DNA of 64,000 nucleotides from Apus apus (GCF_020740795.1 NC_067312.1:64500905-64564904), one strand, 5' to 3'. Positions 50,261-63,484 are shown, counted from the first letter of the stretch. Notes: generated by a model not told the origin, from the letters alone. Numbers and translations: made by a program.

Positions 50261-50611
50261 GATACCTCCCTATATAGGACAGAATCAAGGGGCTATAGGC
50301 ATTTAGTTGTCCCAAAGGGCAACTGAGTTTATACTGTGGTTTCCCTTGTATTTTGTCCATAACTTCTGGAAACCCTTTCCTGTTGCATTCATTTAGCCAT
50401 CAGTGCTCTTAATATGAAATTGACTTTGCCTCCCCCTGCTACCAGAGGTTTTTTAATGCACAAGCAGCCCTGGATAGGATAGACCAGCATTAAAGTGAGA
50501 CTAGAAATCTGATCAAATTTCTGAATTACTTTTGTTGCCTACAGCACCACAGTCTACACATCCAGAAAATTATTTTCTGGGGGGGTTGCACTTCAGTGCA
50601 CAAGTTTTCTC

Positions 50612-50629
50612 AAAAAAAAAAAAAAAAAA
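50612..50629 (+). repeat. A homopolymer, 18 bp
   Basis: Pure A run at 50,612-50,629 preceded by TTTTCTC. Confidence 0.95.
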
Positions 50630-51240
50630 GTTAATTAACCTTCTTGACTTTTACCTTGGTTAGGCTATTTTCCACTTCCACAAGTGTCTTTTATTTCTCC
50701 TCCAAACCAGAATGTATTTCAATATAATTAAGCCTTTTATCTTTTATTTTTCTAAGTACAATTTCAACTGACAAACTCTTACAATTGCAGGTAAGTCTTT
50801 AAGAGATATTTTTTAATAAAAAAGTTTTAACAGTTAGGGAACAAGGAACTTTCAGCTCTGTTTGGTGCAGATTAAGGTAGGGAGGCAATAGAGTGCCAAT
50901 ACAGTAGGGTACCCTCCCCAGCTTGTGGCCTTAAATGGGTTAGATTGTTAATGGAGTTACAGTTTTTACTAATCACAGCTAGGAGAACTAGTAACAGACA
51001 TAAAGTATGTTGGGCACCTTCTTTCAAGAAGGCATTGGTTCAGTATCTGAGGGGACACAGAAAATGTAAGCTGTTAACTGTGAAGAAAACAGGGCTGGCC
51101 AAGGGGCATGGTGGGCCACTGAAGGATCTGACTACCTTGGTCCATCTTCACCTTTCACAGTGCCTATCCCTTAAACACACAGGTCCTGTTCAGGTGCAGC
51201 ACTCCTTTCCTTGCGGGTAGTACAAGAGTTCTTTTTACTG

Positions 51241-51645
51241 TTGGGGCTGTTCAGCCAGAGGAAGAGAAGGCTCCAGGGAGACCTTATACCAGCCTTCCAG
51301 TACCTGAACTGGGACATACAAGAAAGCTGGAAAGGGACTTTTTATATGTAGTCATAGGATGAGGGGTAATGGCTTTAAACTGGAAGAAGATTTAGATCAG
51401 ACATTAGGAAGAAATTATTCACTGGGGTGGGTGGGAGGGCGGTGAGACACCCAAACAGGTTGTCCAGGGAAGTTGTTCCATCCCTGAAGTGTTCAAGGCC
51501 AGGTTGGATGGGGCTTTGAGCAACTTGGCCTAGTGGGAGATGTCCCTGCCCATGGCAGGGGGGTTGGAACTAGATGTCCCTTTAAGGGACATTTAAGGTC
51601 CCATCCAACCCAAATCATTCTGTGCTTTTATGATTCTGTGATTCT
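51241..51645 (+). mobile_element. CR1 LINE 3' fragment (decayed)
   Basis: Plus-strand CR1 tail starting at TTGGGGCTGTTCAGCCAGAG. It runs through GAAGAGAAGGCTCCAGGGAG, the ATTAGGAAGAAATTATTCAC block, GGGCTTTGAGCAACTTGGCC, and terminal TATGATTCTGTGATTCT repeats. A short duplication near 51,570-51,600 (TGTCCC, TTTAAGG, GACATTTAAGG) creates a small imperfect palindrome in the 3' UTR. The frame is broken and no RT motif is included. Confidence 0.92.
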
Positions 51646-54600
51646 CTGGCAATACGCACCAATTTTTTTTTTCCCCACTTATTAACAACTACAGTGAGAT
51701 GATAGTCTGTGAGCACTCAGCTGAGGCATGCCATATCCTACAGATTGTGGCAATCGAAGGATTGACAAACTGGCCAAAGCAAAGTGCAATCTGGTAATTA
51801 GCGGTGATCCTTGCAAGAAGTCCACAACAAACCTTAGAAAATCCAGCTTACCAACACCCATCATCCTGTGAGGTGGTGAAAGCGCGTTACCTGATCTGTC
51901 ACTAAAACCTCTGCAGAAACAAAATTTTCAGTCCTCTGCAAGCAAAAAGCTGTGTCAGCTGGATGAGGCATGGCAAGACTCGAACAGTGTCATTATGGGA
52001 AGGTGTCCTGGCAGCAGCCACGTGGGAATTAAGCTGTGATCTCAGAGAAGAAGAATCAGATGGGCGAAAGTCTAAAAAGGCAAAACTTTTCCATTTGGGT
52101 GTAGGAAACAGAGTTTTGTTTTCTAGCAGTTCGTTGTTTTGTTCTTTGAGGCCAGACTAGAGTTAGGCACGTGGTAACCATGACAAATACCAGACTGAGG
52201 ATTAGGCTCAGCACTTAAGTGCAGTTTTGGACAACGGGTGTGTTTCTACTCAGAAGGGTGGAAAAGTCAGAGAAGCAAGCATGCAAGAACACTGTAATGA
52301 ATATAATGTAGACATCACACAGGCCTGCTAACTGGCACAGTCCCTGGGATTTATTAGTGGATGACCATATAAACATGGCCCAGCCAATCAGGTAAGTCAC
52401 TCTTCCCTCAGCCTTGGAGAAAATGAGGAAGGGCTTCAGCTTCTCGAAGCATACTGCTGGTAATTGCAGAAATCCATTGTAATTTTGTTTCTGCCAGGGA
52501 GGCTTTCACCAGGAGTCAGGTCGACCTCTCCCTACCATGTGGCAGACACCTTTACTGACTAAATTTGTTTCATGTTTATTTTCTTTCAGTCCTGCTTGCA
52601 CAGGAGTAACTTGTAGTGGACTGTTTCTAGCCACTGTGCACAGCTGTTTGCAAAGGAGAAGCAAATACTGTCTACTTCTTCAACAACAGCCTGCAACCTT
52701 ATGGAGCTGCATAGTTCAGCACTCCCATTGGTCTCTTCCTCCTCTTAACTTGTTCTTTATGGCCAGGCAGGTGTTCCTGTTAACTTAGGAGACCCAAGAA
52801 AGATGACTGCTGTGCACAGCCTGTCTAGAACAAGCTTTCTGTGAACTAATGAAAGTGTTTGTCCTGTCCCGGCCCATTGCACTCCTGCTGCAGCATGCAA
52901 GTGACTGGGGGATAAGGACTATGCAAGGGCTCAAAACTGAGCTGCAACTCCCAGCTTTTCAGCCCAAAGCTGGTGCTGTCTCCAACAGGGATGGGATGTT
53001 CTTAAGTGTTATGCTATGCTGAATTCTTACTCCCTATCATTAGCAATACATTTTCTGCCACCCATTTCCATGTATGCCTTCTGAACTTACTGTTCCTGCC
53101 TTCTTGCCCCAGAGGTCCTAAATACTCACTGCTGGTCAGCTTTTTGCCCTATTCCACGTGGAGGTCTCCAAGCAAGACTTTCTTGACAGTCCCTAGGAAG
53201 TGGGAGCAGCACAGAAATGCTCTTTGCTTCCTGTCTTTGAAGCTGGTCATGGTCTATTTTGCAAGTGCTGTAGAAATCATATTCTGAGAACCACCCTTCA
53301 TAGAACAAGAGCAAGCTATACTACTGAGCACTCCAAACAGCTTTGTTGTGTTTCAGCTGCCAGCTGAGACATTCTCCTCTCCTTTTCTATTTTCAGCACC
53401 AGGCTGAGATGCATTTTTGATCTGGGGTCCTTCCAAGAACTGGGGCATTGCATGGAACTGGTATTTCATACTCCAAATATATACCATTTGCAGCTGAAAC
53501 TTCCTGCTAATTAGCTGTGAGAGAACCCAAAAGTTAGTGGTAACAAACTTCAGCTATAATAAGGTTACACACTATAGAGCAAATTATCATTGTCACTTAC
53601 ATTAATAGCATTAGCAATCCTGCTTTTAATCCCAGTTATTGTGTAGCAATTAGCAAATCAGTTATTCATGCTTTTTTGCCAAACCTTTGCAGCTTTGTGG
53701 ATGAAGGCAGGGACATCCCTTACCTTTTGAGAAGCTAGAATGCTTATCTGCACAACCAAACCATGATGATACTGAGGCTAATCAGCGCATGCAAATGAGG
53801 GCTACAGTTGTCTTAGTACATTTTCTCCTCCAGGGCAAGTAATTACTCTTCAAAGAGCAAGAAAAGCAGCAGAGTTTCTCCTGGGAAGGGTAGGGATGAA
53901 GGCTGTGTGCATTTAACCCAGTCATCTTCATTTCTATATTAAAAGTGAGTAACGTCTTATGTGGCGAGTCATGAAAACATTAATTATTCATAAGCAGGAT
54001 TCTCTTTGCCCAACTATGTTAGAGTTTTTGCACTTCCTCAAGCCCCTCCTACAGAATCTGACCTCAAGCACTTCTGTTTTATGCAATAGTTAAAAAGACT
54101 GTTTCAGAGAGGTGGGATTCAGCATACACAACAGGGTCATATTGTAGTTGGAATGTATGAGTCAAATATTTTTGTGGAGGCATGGTGGGTAATTTACAAG
54201 AACAGGAGCTAGGACCCTTGTGTTTAGCCCTAGAGATAGCTCATCTATTCCTAGAAATGTTGTGTTGGACATCTTCCCACTGTTCACATAGGCATAGCCA
54301 AGCTGGTAGATCATTGTTAACGACAGCAGAGGGCTTGATCTGCACTTCAAAATCTTTACAGAAGTGTGTGCAGCTGGTAGCCATGTGGCTAGAGCATGCT
54401 GGGGTCTCTGTTGTCATGGCTACTTTGCTCTTATCAGCAAAGGGAATATCTTCTCCCCTTTAAGGGATTCCAGCTTGCCAAGTCTTGGGGACTCTCAAAG
54501 AGAGATGAGACCTTTCAGAGTTACCTCATGAGTCCTCCAGTAGAATTTACATTTGTATGAGTGCAGTTACATGCTTTAGGCAAAAAAATAAACATGTTGC

Positions 54601-57600
54601 ATGGGCAGTGGATAACATCCAGCAAGTTCTTGCCACATCATCACAATGTTTATGTACAGGTGGATGGGACAGCTGGTCACAGAACTACAGTCATTGAACA
54701 CTCATGTCACTGCTTGGATGTACAAGAATGTCTGTCACCTTGTTGTCTCAACCCCAGCCACCAAGCAATAGCATCATTTAAACTAATTACTGTTCTCTCC
54801 TGAAGAGCCTGTGGTGCATTTGCTGTGAGGAGCAAGCTGAAGCAGCATGTCGGTAGAGAGTGAGATCATCTACTGTTGAAATGCTGCTTGTACCTCCAGG
54901 CTTTGGAGGACTCTTACCCAGCCTGCAGGCTGAAATACTCTGTTGTACTTCATCACCTCAACTCCCACTCACCAGCCCTCCGAGAAACCAGGGAAAACAT
55001 TTGCTCTTTGGTGCAAGATATTGTTCAGTTTCTAAGCCACCAGATCCTTCTGTTCTGGAGTAATTCTCACTACCTCAGCTATCATCGCAGAATACTGACA
55101 CAGTGTCTGGTTTTAGGCTAACACACAGAAAGTCAAGCTGTGTTTTTGTTTCCTCCTCTGGCCTGGAAAGAGCAGTGATGAGGTCTCCTCAGCAGCTTCA
55201 GGAAGAAAGCCCTGGAGAGGTGTCTTCAAGCCAAAGGGCTTTCCTGCCAGCCTTGGAGCATTTAACACCCCTGGAAGCAAGTTGCAACTTGCTGGCTGAC
55301 CTTTGAAACCTTCACACGTGCCCAGGGCATGACACACTGCAACGCACTCACACAGCCACTCTATTAGGGCAATGCTCTGAATACATTTGAAGCTCCTCTG
55401 TCAGCCAGGAATCTGAGTGCCATTCCTTAGCTGCAAGGGATTTTGGGTCTCTGCTCTCAAGTTTAGCATCACCACGTTCCTCAGGCAGTGTGGCACATTT
55501 CCCATCACCTCAGTTTGAGATGAATAACTTGCTTGGTGAGTGTAAAAAAGCTAAATGTGGGCTTGATGGCAAAGCCATTTAACTTTTACTCCTGAGACAG
55601 AACCTCATAGCATCCCCTTTGTTCTCCTTCCCCTGAAAGATCTTTTCATTTGCTTAAATCTGAAAGATTAGAAGAGGTCGGAATTACAGGTTGTTTTTTT
55701 TTTTCCTTTTTTTTCTTTTTTTCTTTTTTTCTTTTTTTCTTTTTTTTCTTTTTAACTAAAATGGTTACTGTATCACTAGGGTGCTATTGTTTTGTTTTCT
55801 GGAGCTTTTACTAAGAGATGATTCTAAAACAAAATGCTGAATTACACGTTCTTGAATTTATACAGTGGCATTCATGTCAGTGGCCTTATTTTCCTATCGT
55901 TTTGGATTACTGCTTTCACAGCCTTAGTAGTTCTTACTGTGTTTTTTCAGGAATGACACTGTAGGTGCATGTATCTGAGTCTCCTTATACCCATTCAGCA
56001 GATTACTGTCTGTTCTGCGGAGCATCAGACTCACTTCACCCTCAGCTCAGGAGCCTTTAGAGTGTCCCCACTGTAAAGTGAAAAGCACAAGATGAGAACC
56101 TCCAAGAGTCAGAACTCAGAGTGAGAAGTGCTCTTCGGAGACTTGCTCTCTTTGCCACACACAGAGGGCGCAGGACACATTACTTGGGCATCTTCAGTGA
56201 CTCTGCTTGAATCCTCTCAAGAATCCTTTGTGTCTAGGTTTATTTCAATGAAATGAGAGACACCCTGCCCATGACCCTAGTCTGAGTCCCCTCAGTCCTC
56301 CCCCTTGCCAGTCCCTCCTCAGTTATGGCCCTGTGAAGGCTTCTCTGCAAGCTGTGATCCAGCCTGTCCAGTAGGAGAAGCAGTAGGCATCCCCTTTGCA
56401 TCTCTTTACAGCAGTATAGGTCAAATAACTATTTTTTTTCCTCTCTGCTGTGCAAAAGGTGTTTCTTCTGGGATGCTGGCGATTTTGCAGATGCCGAATG
56501 GACTTGCTAAGGCATTTTTCCTTTCCTGTCACTGAGCGTGCATTGAACATCAGGAAATCATTACAGCAAATTATATGACTGTATGTGTGTGTGTGAACAT
56601 ATCACCCAACTGTCCGCAGTAATGTGCAGGGTAAGTTAAAATACCTCCCACACATTATTCAGCTTCTGAAGTTTGGTTCCAAATTGGCTATTACCAGAAT
56701 AATTCTTTAATCAGTTGTTAACAATCACTGTACTCCCTCACCAACAGATGAGAATGTAACCTTGCAATGACACCTTGCCACCTCCTCTGTTGCCATTATC
56801 AGAAGAGGGGATCTTTCTTTAGGTGGTGTCTATGCATTGCTGCCAGGGTTCCTCTCTCCTGAGTTCCCAGGGCATGGCATCCACTGCAGGGAAATCTCCT
56901 ACTATCCCAAAGGGGTGGAAACAGAATGGAAAGCTCAGCAGCTGCCATTTCTGTTGAAATTCCAGCTTCCAAATAAAGTCATTGCTAGATTACCTCTTGG
57001 ACCTAAAGGCTCGGAGAGTGAGGTCTAGCTTTCAAGGGGAATGCATTCTGTTCATACTGAGGGCTTTGTCTCAGGCTCAGACAATCTATGTGATGCTTAG
57101 AAAGTGCAGAGCTCCAAATACACCCCAGGAGAGGGACTCAAACTGTCTTCAGCTCTATGGACAAGGCAACCTTCCTGGATGTGCATGGACCTGATGATGT
57201 TCCACCTCTTCCTTGCTGGGAGATATGGAACTTTCTTTCAGTCCTTGTCTTGATGGGTGGAAATGGGAGTATCAGGAACATACCAGTGTTTTATGGCATT
57301 TGCCCTGCCACATTCAGTCTGGAGACATGGGGAATAATTTTGCTGGTTTTCTAATAAGGGCTCCTTTCTAATGACTGCTGCAAAATGTCATAGCATCAGG
57401 GAGAGAAAACACTCTGGGATCAGAAATGCACAATGGTCTGTGTCTTTTTTTTCTAAATGGTAAAATGAGATTTAGCCCTGAAGTGTTCCCAGTGCCTTTG
57501 TTAAGGGTTGGTTGTCACTGAAGAGATCTCAGGCTCATCACCTTAGCACAGTCTGTGTTGCTTTGCTTGGGTTACACAGGTTCATCATCAGTGACTAGTG

Positions 57601-58929
57601 GCAAAATCTTGAGGCATTTGGTATAATTTTCTTGATACCAAATCTGCTGTAGCAGAGACAGAGAGAGCTAACCTGGGAAATGCATCATCCCAAATTATGT
57701 GCTCATAACTGGGTAGAGTTGGCATGCTAAGAGCATACCTAGCTGTGGGCTGCAGAAATAAGGGTTTGCTTGCTTTTCCTGTTGTGTTCCCCAAGGCCAC
57801 CTGCTTCCAGACCTTGTGGAGAAGTGCAGAGGCAGCAGCTTGGCAGAGACAGACAACAGGATAAAGACAGCATGGAGTTACAAACAATGTTTTTGCAAGG
57901 ACAGCCATTTGGAACACACAAGGATGTGTTTCCTAAAGCACTCTGGTCTTTGTCAAATGTGATGGGAGGTCCTTAGTCCTGTTGACTCTGAGTGATTTTT
58001 ATGGTATTCAATTACTTCAGAAATCCTCTCCCTTCTTCTACCACCCAAGAAAAGCCAGTGGGAATGCCCGAAGAGGAGACTGGCTTCTCAGAGCAACCCA
58101 TTCCCATTTCAACAGCCTGCAATGGGATGCTGGCTTGGACTTGCTCTGAGGTGACAAGGCCCTGCTCAGCTAAAATGTTCAGGTGAGGCAAATAGCCTGA
58201 GCACCTAGACTCTTGGCTACAGGATACCTTTGAATGCAGTGACAAACAGGGAAGTTGTCAGAGGGGACTGAACCTATCCCAAGATCTGACTGGCCTGTCA
58301 GGTCTTTGCTCTCTCTGTTGAGACTAAGGGAGGAAGTGTGACAGAAAACTCACTCCTGTCCCTCCCTCCCTCTCTTTCACCGTCCCTCCATTCCTCCAGC
58401 CGTCCTCAGTCTGGCACCTCATTCAGTACCTATAGGTAGATGGAAGGAATATAACCTACGTTTCCAACAGGCTGGGAACAAATGGGTGTGAAATGCTCAC
58501 AGGATGTTTTTTCTACATTCCTCTGTTCTTATCTCACTCCTACCTCTTATTTAATGTATGACAACACCAAACGACCTTACATACTAATATCATGTAAGGA
58601 CAGCCAGATTAGATATCTGCCCTTCCCTGTCTACAAGAGTGGCAGATAGGTGGAGAAGGGTAAGAGCAGGGCAAGTACACACAATATTTCCACCTGATGT
58701 GGATTTCTGATGTGGTTTACATGGATTTAGTAATTGTCATTGGATTACTTTCTATGATCTGCCCTCCCTCCCCACTACCTTGTACCCATGGAAACTTCTA
58801 TGACCCACAGCCTCTTGTAGCAAGGAGTCCTTCAAGTTCCTTACACCTCGCATGAAGAGTCACATCCTTCTGAATATGGTGCCCAGAAGTTTTGATTGAT
58901 AAACCAATTTCTTGTATTCAGAGGTACTT
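51646..58929. other. Unique sequence with candidate conserved segments
   Basis: AT-rich segments at 53,540-53,830 (with an octamer ATGCAAAT at 53,789-53,796) and 53,935-54,000 look conserved. The CTTTTTTT repeat lies at 55,691 and a CCCT-rich run at about 58,358-58,400. No host exon was recognised. Confidence 0.5.
55691..55753 (+). repeat. (CTTTTTTT)n tandem repeat
   Basis: T-rich tract with C residues spaced 8-9 bp apart (55,706, 55,715, 55,723, 55,731, 55,739, 55,748), an octamer tandem repeat. It is a long polypyrimidine run. Confidence 0.95.
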
Positions 58930-59300
58930 AACAGCCAGTCTTTTCTACCTTCTACAAGATGTTTCCATTGACCTTTGTGGTATCTCCCCTCAGCTGTCTT
59001 TTCTTTCAGACTAATGGGACGAAGCCTACTCAGTGCCCCCTGAACCCCACTGGTTCCAGATATTTGTTCAGTCATGTTGCCCTCCAAACTCTTCCCCATT
59101 ATACCATTTCTTTTCTGAGACAAGAGCAGGACTACAAAATGTATTTAAGAGTTGCACAAATAATGAATGTATACAGTGGTATGGTGACGTCATCTAATAA
59201 TTCCCAGTTTCTGATTTGCTTTATTGACTGTTACTGAGCAGTGAGGTGACATTTTTGTAGAGCAGGCTCCCACAGCCCCAAGACTGTGTCATTTCTGCCC
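58930..59300 (-). mobile_element. Old CR1 ORF2 C-terminal relic
   Basis: In reverse complement, ordered blocks match the CR1 region after the RT active site. The plus strand has TTGACTGTTACTGAGCAGTG near 59,223-59,242, corresponding to the codons for the A-A-V-K-K-A region. TATACAGTGGTATGGTGACG near 59,170 and CAGTCATGTTGCCCTCCAAA near 59,071 correspond to later C-terminal blocks, as does GGTATCTCCCCTCAGCTGTC near 58,979. No frame survives. The left limit is uncertain, and the assignment is based on block order rather than a scored alignment. Confidence 0.55.
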
Positions 59301-61426
59301 CCGGCCCCCAAGCCCCCTTTCACCTTGGGTAGTAACTGTCAGGGTAAAAAGGCAGTAATTCTAATTTAAGAAACTAAAAATATTGTACCTAGGAACAAGA
59401 GTGTCTGCCAGACACATCCATAGGGATAAGTCAGAAAGCTCACGGAACAGTGGCCCACAAGGACAGAACAAGACCTTTATAACAGCATTTGTATGCAGAA
59501 AGATGGCAGCTAATGACCTGACACAGTCTGCTGAGCAGCTGGGCCAGTACAACACATAAACAATTTAATCCAGCACCTCTTTTACTGAAAATGAATAACA
59601 AAACCTTAATAAATCAACAATTACTTATTGCTGTATTTGGGATAATAAATTCTTTAGTTTATCAGTAGCTTGTGGCTTCCATAGCATGTTCTTTGAACAG
59701 TTTGCCTTTCAGTTACATCCCCTTTCTCTCCTGAACAATAAATTAGCATTCATTTTTCTTTTAAAGGAAAAGAGGGGAAAAAGAGGATATATTACAATTT
59801 TTTTTCAAAGCAAAAAGAAAAATGCAACATATTTTTGACATAGATCTTAAAATAATATGAGGATAACTCTCTCCGCGTGTTAGATGCCTATGCATAAATA
59901 ATAAAGGACGTTATGTTATTTACAGTGTTACACAATAAACTAAGAGAGTCTCATTTAACACATAATCCATAAAGACAGTAAATGATGAAAACATCAAAGT
60001 ATGTACAAGATGTATTTACAAGAGATTAGAGAATTACAAATGATGATAATTGGCCATGTTCTTTGTCTGCCCTTCTCTGCAGCATTTCATAGGTGCTTAT
60101 TTTCTTACTAGAAGTAAGTCCCAGCTGATGGTAAGTAGCCACACTGCAGGGCCAAGAAGTGTTCAACAGGCTGAGAAGTATGTCCTTTGAGGGGACACAA
60201 GTTTGCTATCCTGCATGCTCAGGAGACTGCAATGTGTGTGAGAGAAGCAAGGAGATGCATGCTGTTGTTCGGGAGGACTAGAAAGAGAAGGAGCTTTCCT
60301 GTCTCCCTGATAAAGGCAGTGATCGATCTCTTAAACCTAGGAGTGTTTGGGTGGCTCAAGTGAGGAACAGAACAGCTGGGCCAAGGGAAGGGAGTAGGCT
60401 TTTCTCTGTTACATGAGAATCTCTGTAGAGCTGTAATGATTTATACCAGCTGAACAGACAGGCTGTACCAGGTTGTGCACAATGTATTTCAGCTATACAC
60501 CCCTGAAGGAAGCCTTTCGTCCTGGAATAATTCCTGCATATAAACACATACATAGGGAAAACTCACAGCTCAAGTTAAAAGACATGGAAATAAACCAGGT
60601 CAACCTGAACAACTCTGCCACTACTGGAATATTCCTCCCTCTTCAAAGTACATTTCTCCTTTCAGCTGGCAAGAGTAACACAGTGATGGCCCAATGGTGT
60701 TGGGACTGCCTAGTTCAGAGGTCTGGGTAATGAAGCAAACATCCCCAACAGGGGAGCTAGCCTTTCCGATAGGCACTTGCTGGCTCTGCTCCCGGCTGCT
60801 GCAGTCTCCAGCCCCTTGGTCAGCAGGAGCTGGCTGCAGCCTGCCATGGCCATGTAGACCCACTAACTCCCGGGTGTGGACTTGACTAACATGGAGCACT
60901 CTCACAGTGTGCTAAATGCAAGTCCAGAGGTGAGAGGCCACATCCTGCTCCCACTTCTGAGTGACAAGCCAGGGTATAACTCACTGTTGCATGAATTGTG
61001 CTGTAAGCTGGATTCTCCCCAAAGACCTAAGGGCTTAGGCAGCCATATCCCCAATTGTATATTCTTGTTCTTAGGTCCATGTGAAGTCCCCAGCCTAATT
61101 TCATGCTTACCCTGTAACACATTACTATATGTGCCGGGGAGAGGAGGAGCAGCAACTGCACAGCACTTCGACGTTGAGGCACTGCAACAGAAGAGATGTG
61201 ACATTTTCCCCTAGACCCACACCGACTAAATCTCACACATACAGCTCCCAAGCATGCAATTGTTGCTTTGTTTTATACTGGCCCTCTAAAATAACAATGT
61301 TAGTAGTCAAATAATTTACTCCACTTCCAGGCAAGTTCCCTTTCCATCCTTATTAACTTTCTGGGCTATCACAGACACTTGGATGAGAGCTGGCCTTGTG
61401 GGTGATCTATACTGGAGGAGTTTACA
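59301..61426. other. Unique AT-rich sequence, no gene seen
   Basis: 59,560-60,060 is strongly AT-rich with several AATAAA and TAAT motifs, and could be a conserved element or 3'-UTR-like sequence. 60,620-61,200 is GC-richer, with frames open on both strands but without motifs. Confidence 0.5.
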
Positions 61427-61499
61427 GAAGACCTGTGTTATAATCTCTATTCTGCCACTAAGATGGATGATTTTGGGACAAATCTCTTGTACTTTTGCC

Positions 61500-61503
<4 letters not shown>
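61427..61503 (+). mobile_element. MIR-type SINE relic ending at a long T tract
   Basis: AGAAGACCTGTGTTATAATC followed by TATTCTGCCACTAAGATGGA and TTTTGGGACAAATCTCTTGT follows, in order, the MIR sense-strand segments GAGACCTGGGTTC, CTCTGCCACTTA and CCTTGGGCAAGTC. The match stops at GCCATCC, immediately before the 59-bp T homopolymer. The T run may have grown from the T-rich part that follows in MIR, or may reflect a later insertion. Confidence 0.55.

Positions 61504-61562
<59 letters not shown>
61504..61562 (+). repeat. T homopolymer, 59 bp
   Basis: An uninterrupted run of 59 T residues, by far the longest homopolymer here. It lies directly after a MIR-like relic. Runs this long are unstable and often misjudged in length by sequencing. 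The phenylalanine-rich frames crossing it (for example from 61,463) are artefacts. Confidence 0.98.
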
Positions 61563-61564
<2 letters not shown>

Positions 61565-63242
61565 CTTGTCAGGCCTCTAAGATCTTTACAGTATCAGAGA
61601 CCTTACTGGAAGGACAGATATTCAAGTGCCTCTGGAAACTCAACAGGGCAAATCCTTGGGACACTGGTGTTCTGCATCAGGAAAGCCCACCTGGCTTCTG
61701 TATTACTGAGTGGCAGAAGTACTGGGGAGGTGGATGTTCTGCTGCATGGGATGGGAGATAATAGGCAAGACTAAAAGGATGAAAATGAGTGTATGGTATC
61801 TAGAATTCATAGAGAGCTTCAGTTTTGGACTGCAAAGGCAAAGTGTGTTCACGTACATGCTAGCTAGGGAATAAACGGCAAAGGGAACTTATATTCAGAC
61901 AGTATGTATTTGACAAACTTTGCCCTCTCCCACAGACTTCTCAGATAAGCAGTGCTAATTCAGCCACCACACAGAGCAAAGCTGTGCTAGTTTACTAGCC
62001 TTTTTCATTCTACTACTAATATCCTAGTGTACAAGTTTGTCTTCATCTTCTTCCTGTACGAAGGCTTTTTTGTAATTTTTCTGCTGAATCTGGTAGTCAG
62101 GTAGACTCAACCATGTTCTTACTAATATGATGTGGGAGCAACTCACTGATTTTCATCATGGTGATAAACTGCTTCATCTACTAGACTTTGCTTTCAGGTC
62201 TCAAATCAATAGGACACCTTGTTCAGCAAAACTCTTAAGTGCATGCTTAAGTTTATGCATGCGCTGGATGCATCAGTGGGAGTCTAGCACATGCTGAAGA
62301 TAACTTTTGCTGGGATTAGCATAAGCATATGCTTGAACAATTTACTGAGTCGGGACTTCAGTTCCTCAGGTTTACATCTCACAAAATTTCCTTGACTTAT
62401 TTCTCTTAATTTATCTGGGACCAGGATGTGGCCCAAAGGATGAGTGTAGTTTGGCTGAAATTCTTTTTCTCTTGACATGGCTCTTATTTAGAGTCCAGTA
62501 ATACCTGTAGAACATATGTTCTCATTTTCAGAATCCCCGGAGTCTAGGAAAAACATTTGTTTTCCACATCAATCCTGAGTCTATGCTGTGCCAACTCAAC
62601 ACACAACAAAAATCAAAAGAAGAGGCAAAATGACCCTGACTAAACTGATAGGAATTCAGTGCAAAAGCGGCCATTTGCTTCTGTCTGAACGGATGTGACT
62701 GCTCCAGCACTGACAGCATCCTTCTTCATTACTATTCAAAGACTTAAAGGCTATTGCTGGCTATATAAACCTTGGTATCAAATAGTCAAGCACGCTATGG
62801 CTGTAACCCACTTGTCCTCATAAATGGGTTTTGCATCAGCCTTGTCTCTCACCGCAAATAATGGAGTTAACAAAGGTGAGTAGAAATGAACTCCATACAT
62901 TTGCTGTGTCCTTCCTACTTGTCTGTATTTTTTAACCATTCAGCAAATCATACCTGCCTGCCCTGAAAGTTATTTCTGTGTCCAAGAGTGACTCTCACTG
63001 CAAGAGCAACTCCAACAAGGTTATTGATAGAAGCTTGTCAGGGTTCTTTTTGAGGAGGAGAAGAAAGAGAAGAAAATGGAGGGAAAACAAAAGGATAAAT
63101 AATCTATTAGAAATCAACATTCAAAAACAGAGGTGAAAACTGATTGCACTCTTATTAGTGGCATTTGTTTTCCAGCTAGATCTCTTCCTTGTTTGGTTAC
63201 AGATATCTGCTATTATATTTGCCCCTTTAGCTTAAAATAATA
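61563..63242. other. Unique sequence, no gene seen
   Basis: No repeat recognised after the T tract. Short AT-rich conserved-looking pieces lie at 62,835-62,900 and 63,090-63,180. Confidence 0.5.
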
Positions 63243-63290
63243 TTTTTTTCCTTTTTTTCCCTTTTTTTCTTTTTTTTTTTTTCCATTTTT
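63243..63290 (+). repeat. T-rich polypyrimidine tract
   Basis: Runs of T7-T14 separated by CC or CCC. Only one A interrupts it, near 63,285. Confidence 0.93.
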
Positions 63291-63484
63291 AATAAGAGTA
63301 TTGGGTTCAAAGCCTCAGCTAACCTAAACTCATTTTCTAAGGGATAACTAGAACAATAATATCTGGAAAATAATGAAACGGCAGCTCTTAGTGATTACAA
63401 GCTGACCTCTGATTAATAATATATTTGGTTTAAAATCACAGTATTACCTTTTTTCTATAAGTAACATTATTTAATGCAGGTTGA

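Larger units (their letters stand above)
48023..51240. other. Unique sequence, no gene seen
   Basis: Contains a T13 run at 48,048-48,060 beside the LTR, a 14-bp direct repeat TTCATTTGCACCTC at 49,035 and 49,052, the GTTT tract at 50,196 and A18 at 50,612. The 111-codon frames near 48,338 and 49,242 are not supported. Confidence 0.5.

Noticed and set aside
57617..57640. Imperfect hairpin GGTATAATTTTCTTGATACC
   Set aside because: Arms of only five bases; common by chance.
61463..61774. Frames with a long phenylalanine run
   Set aside because: Created by the 59-bp T homopolymer.
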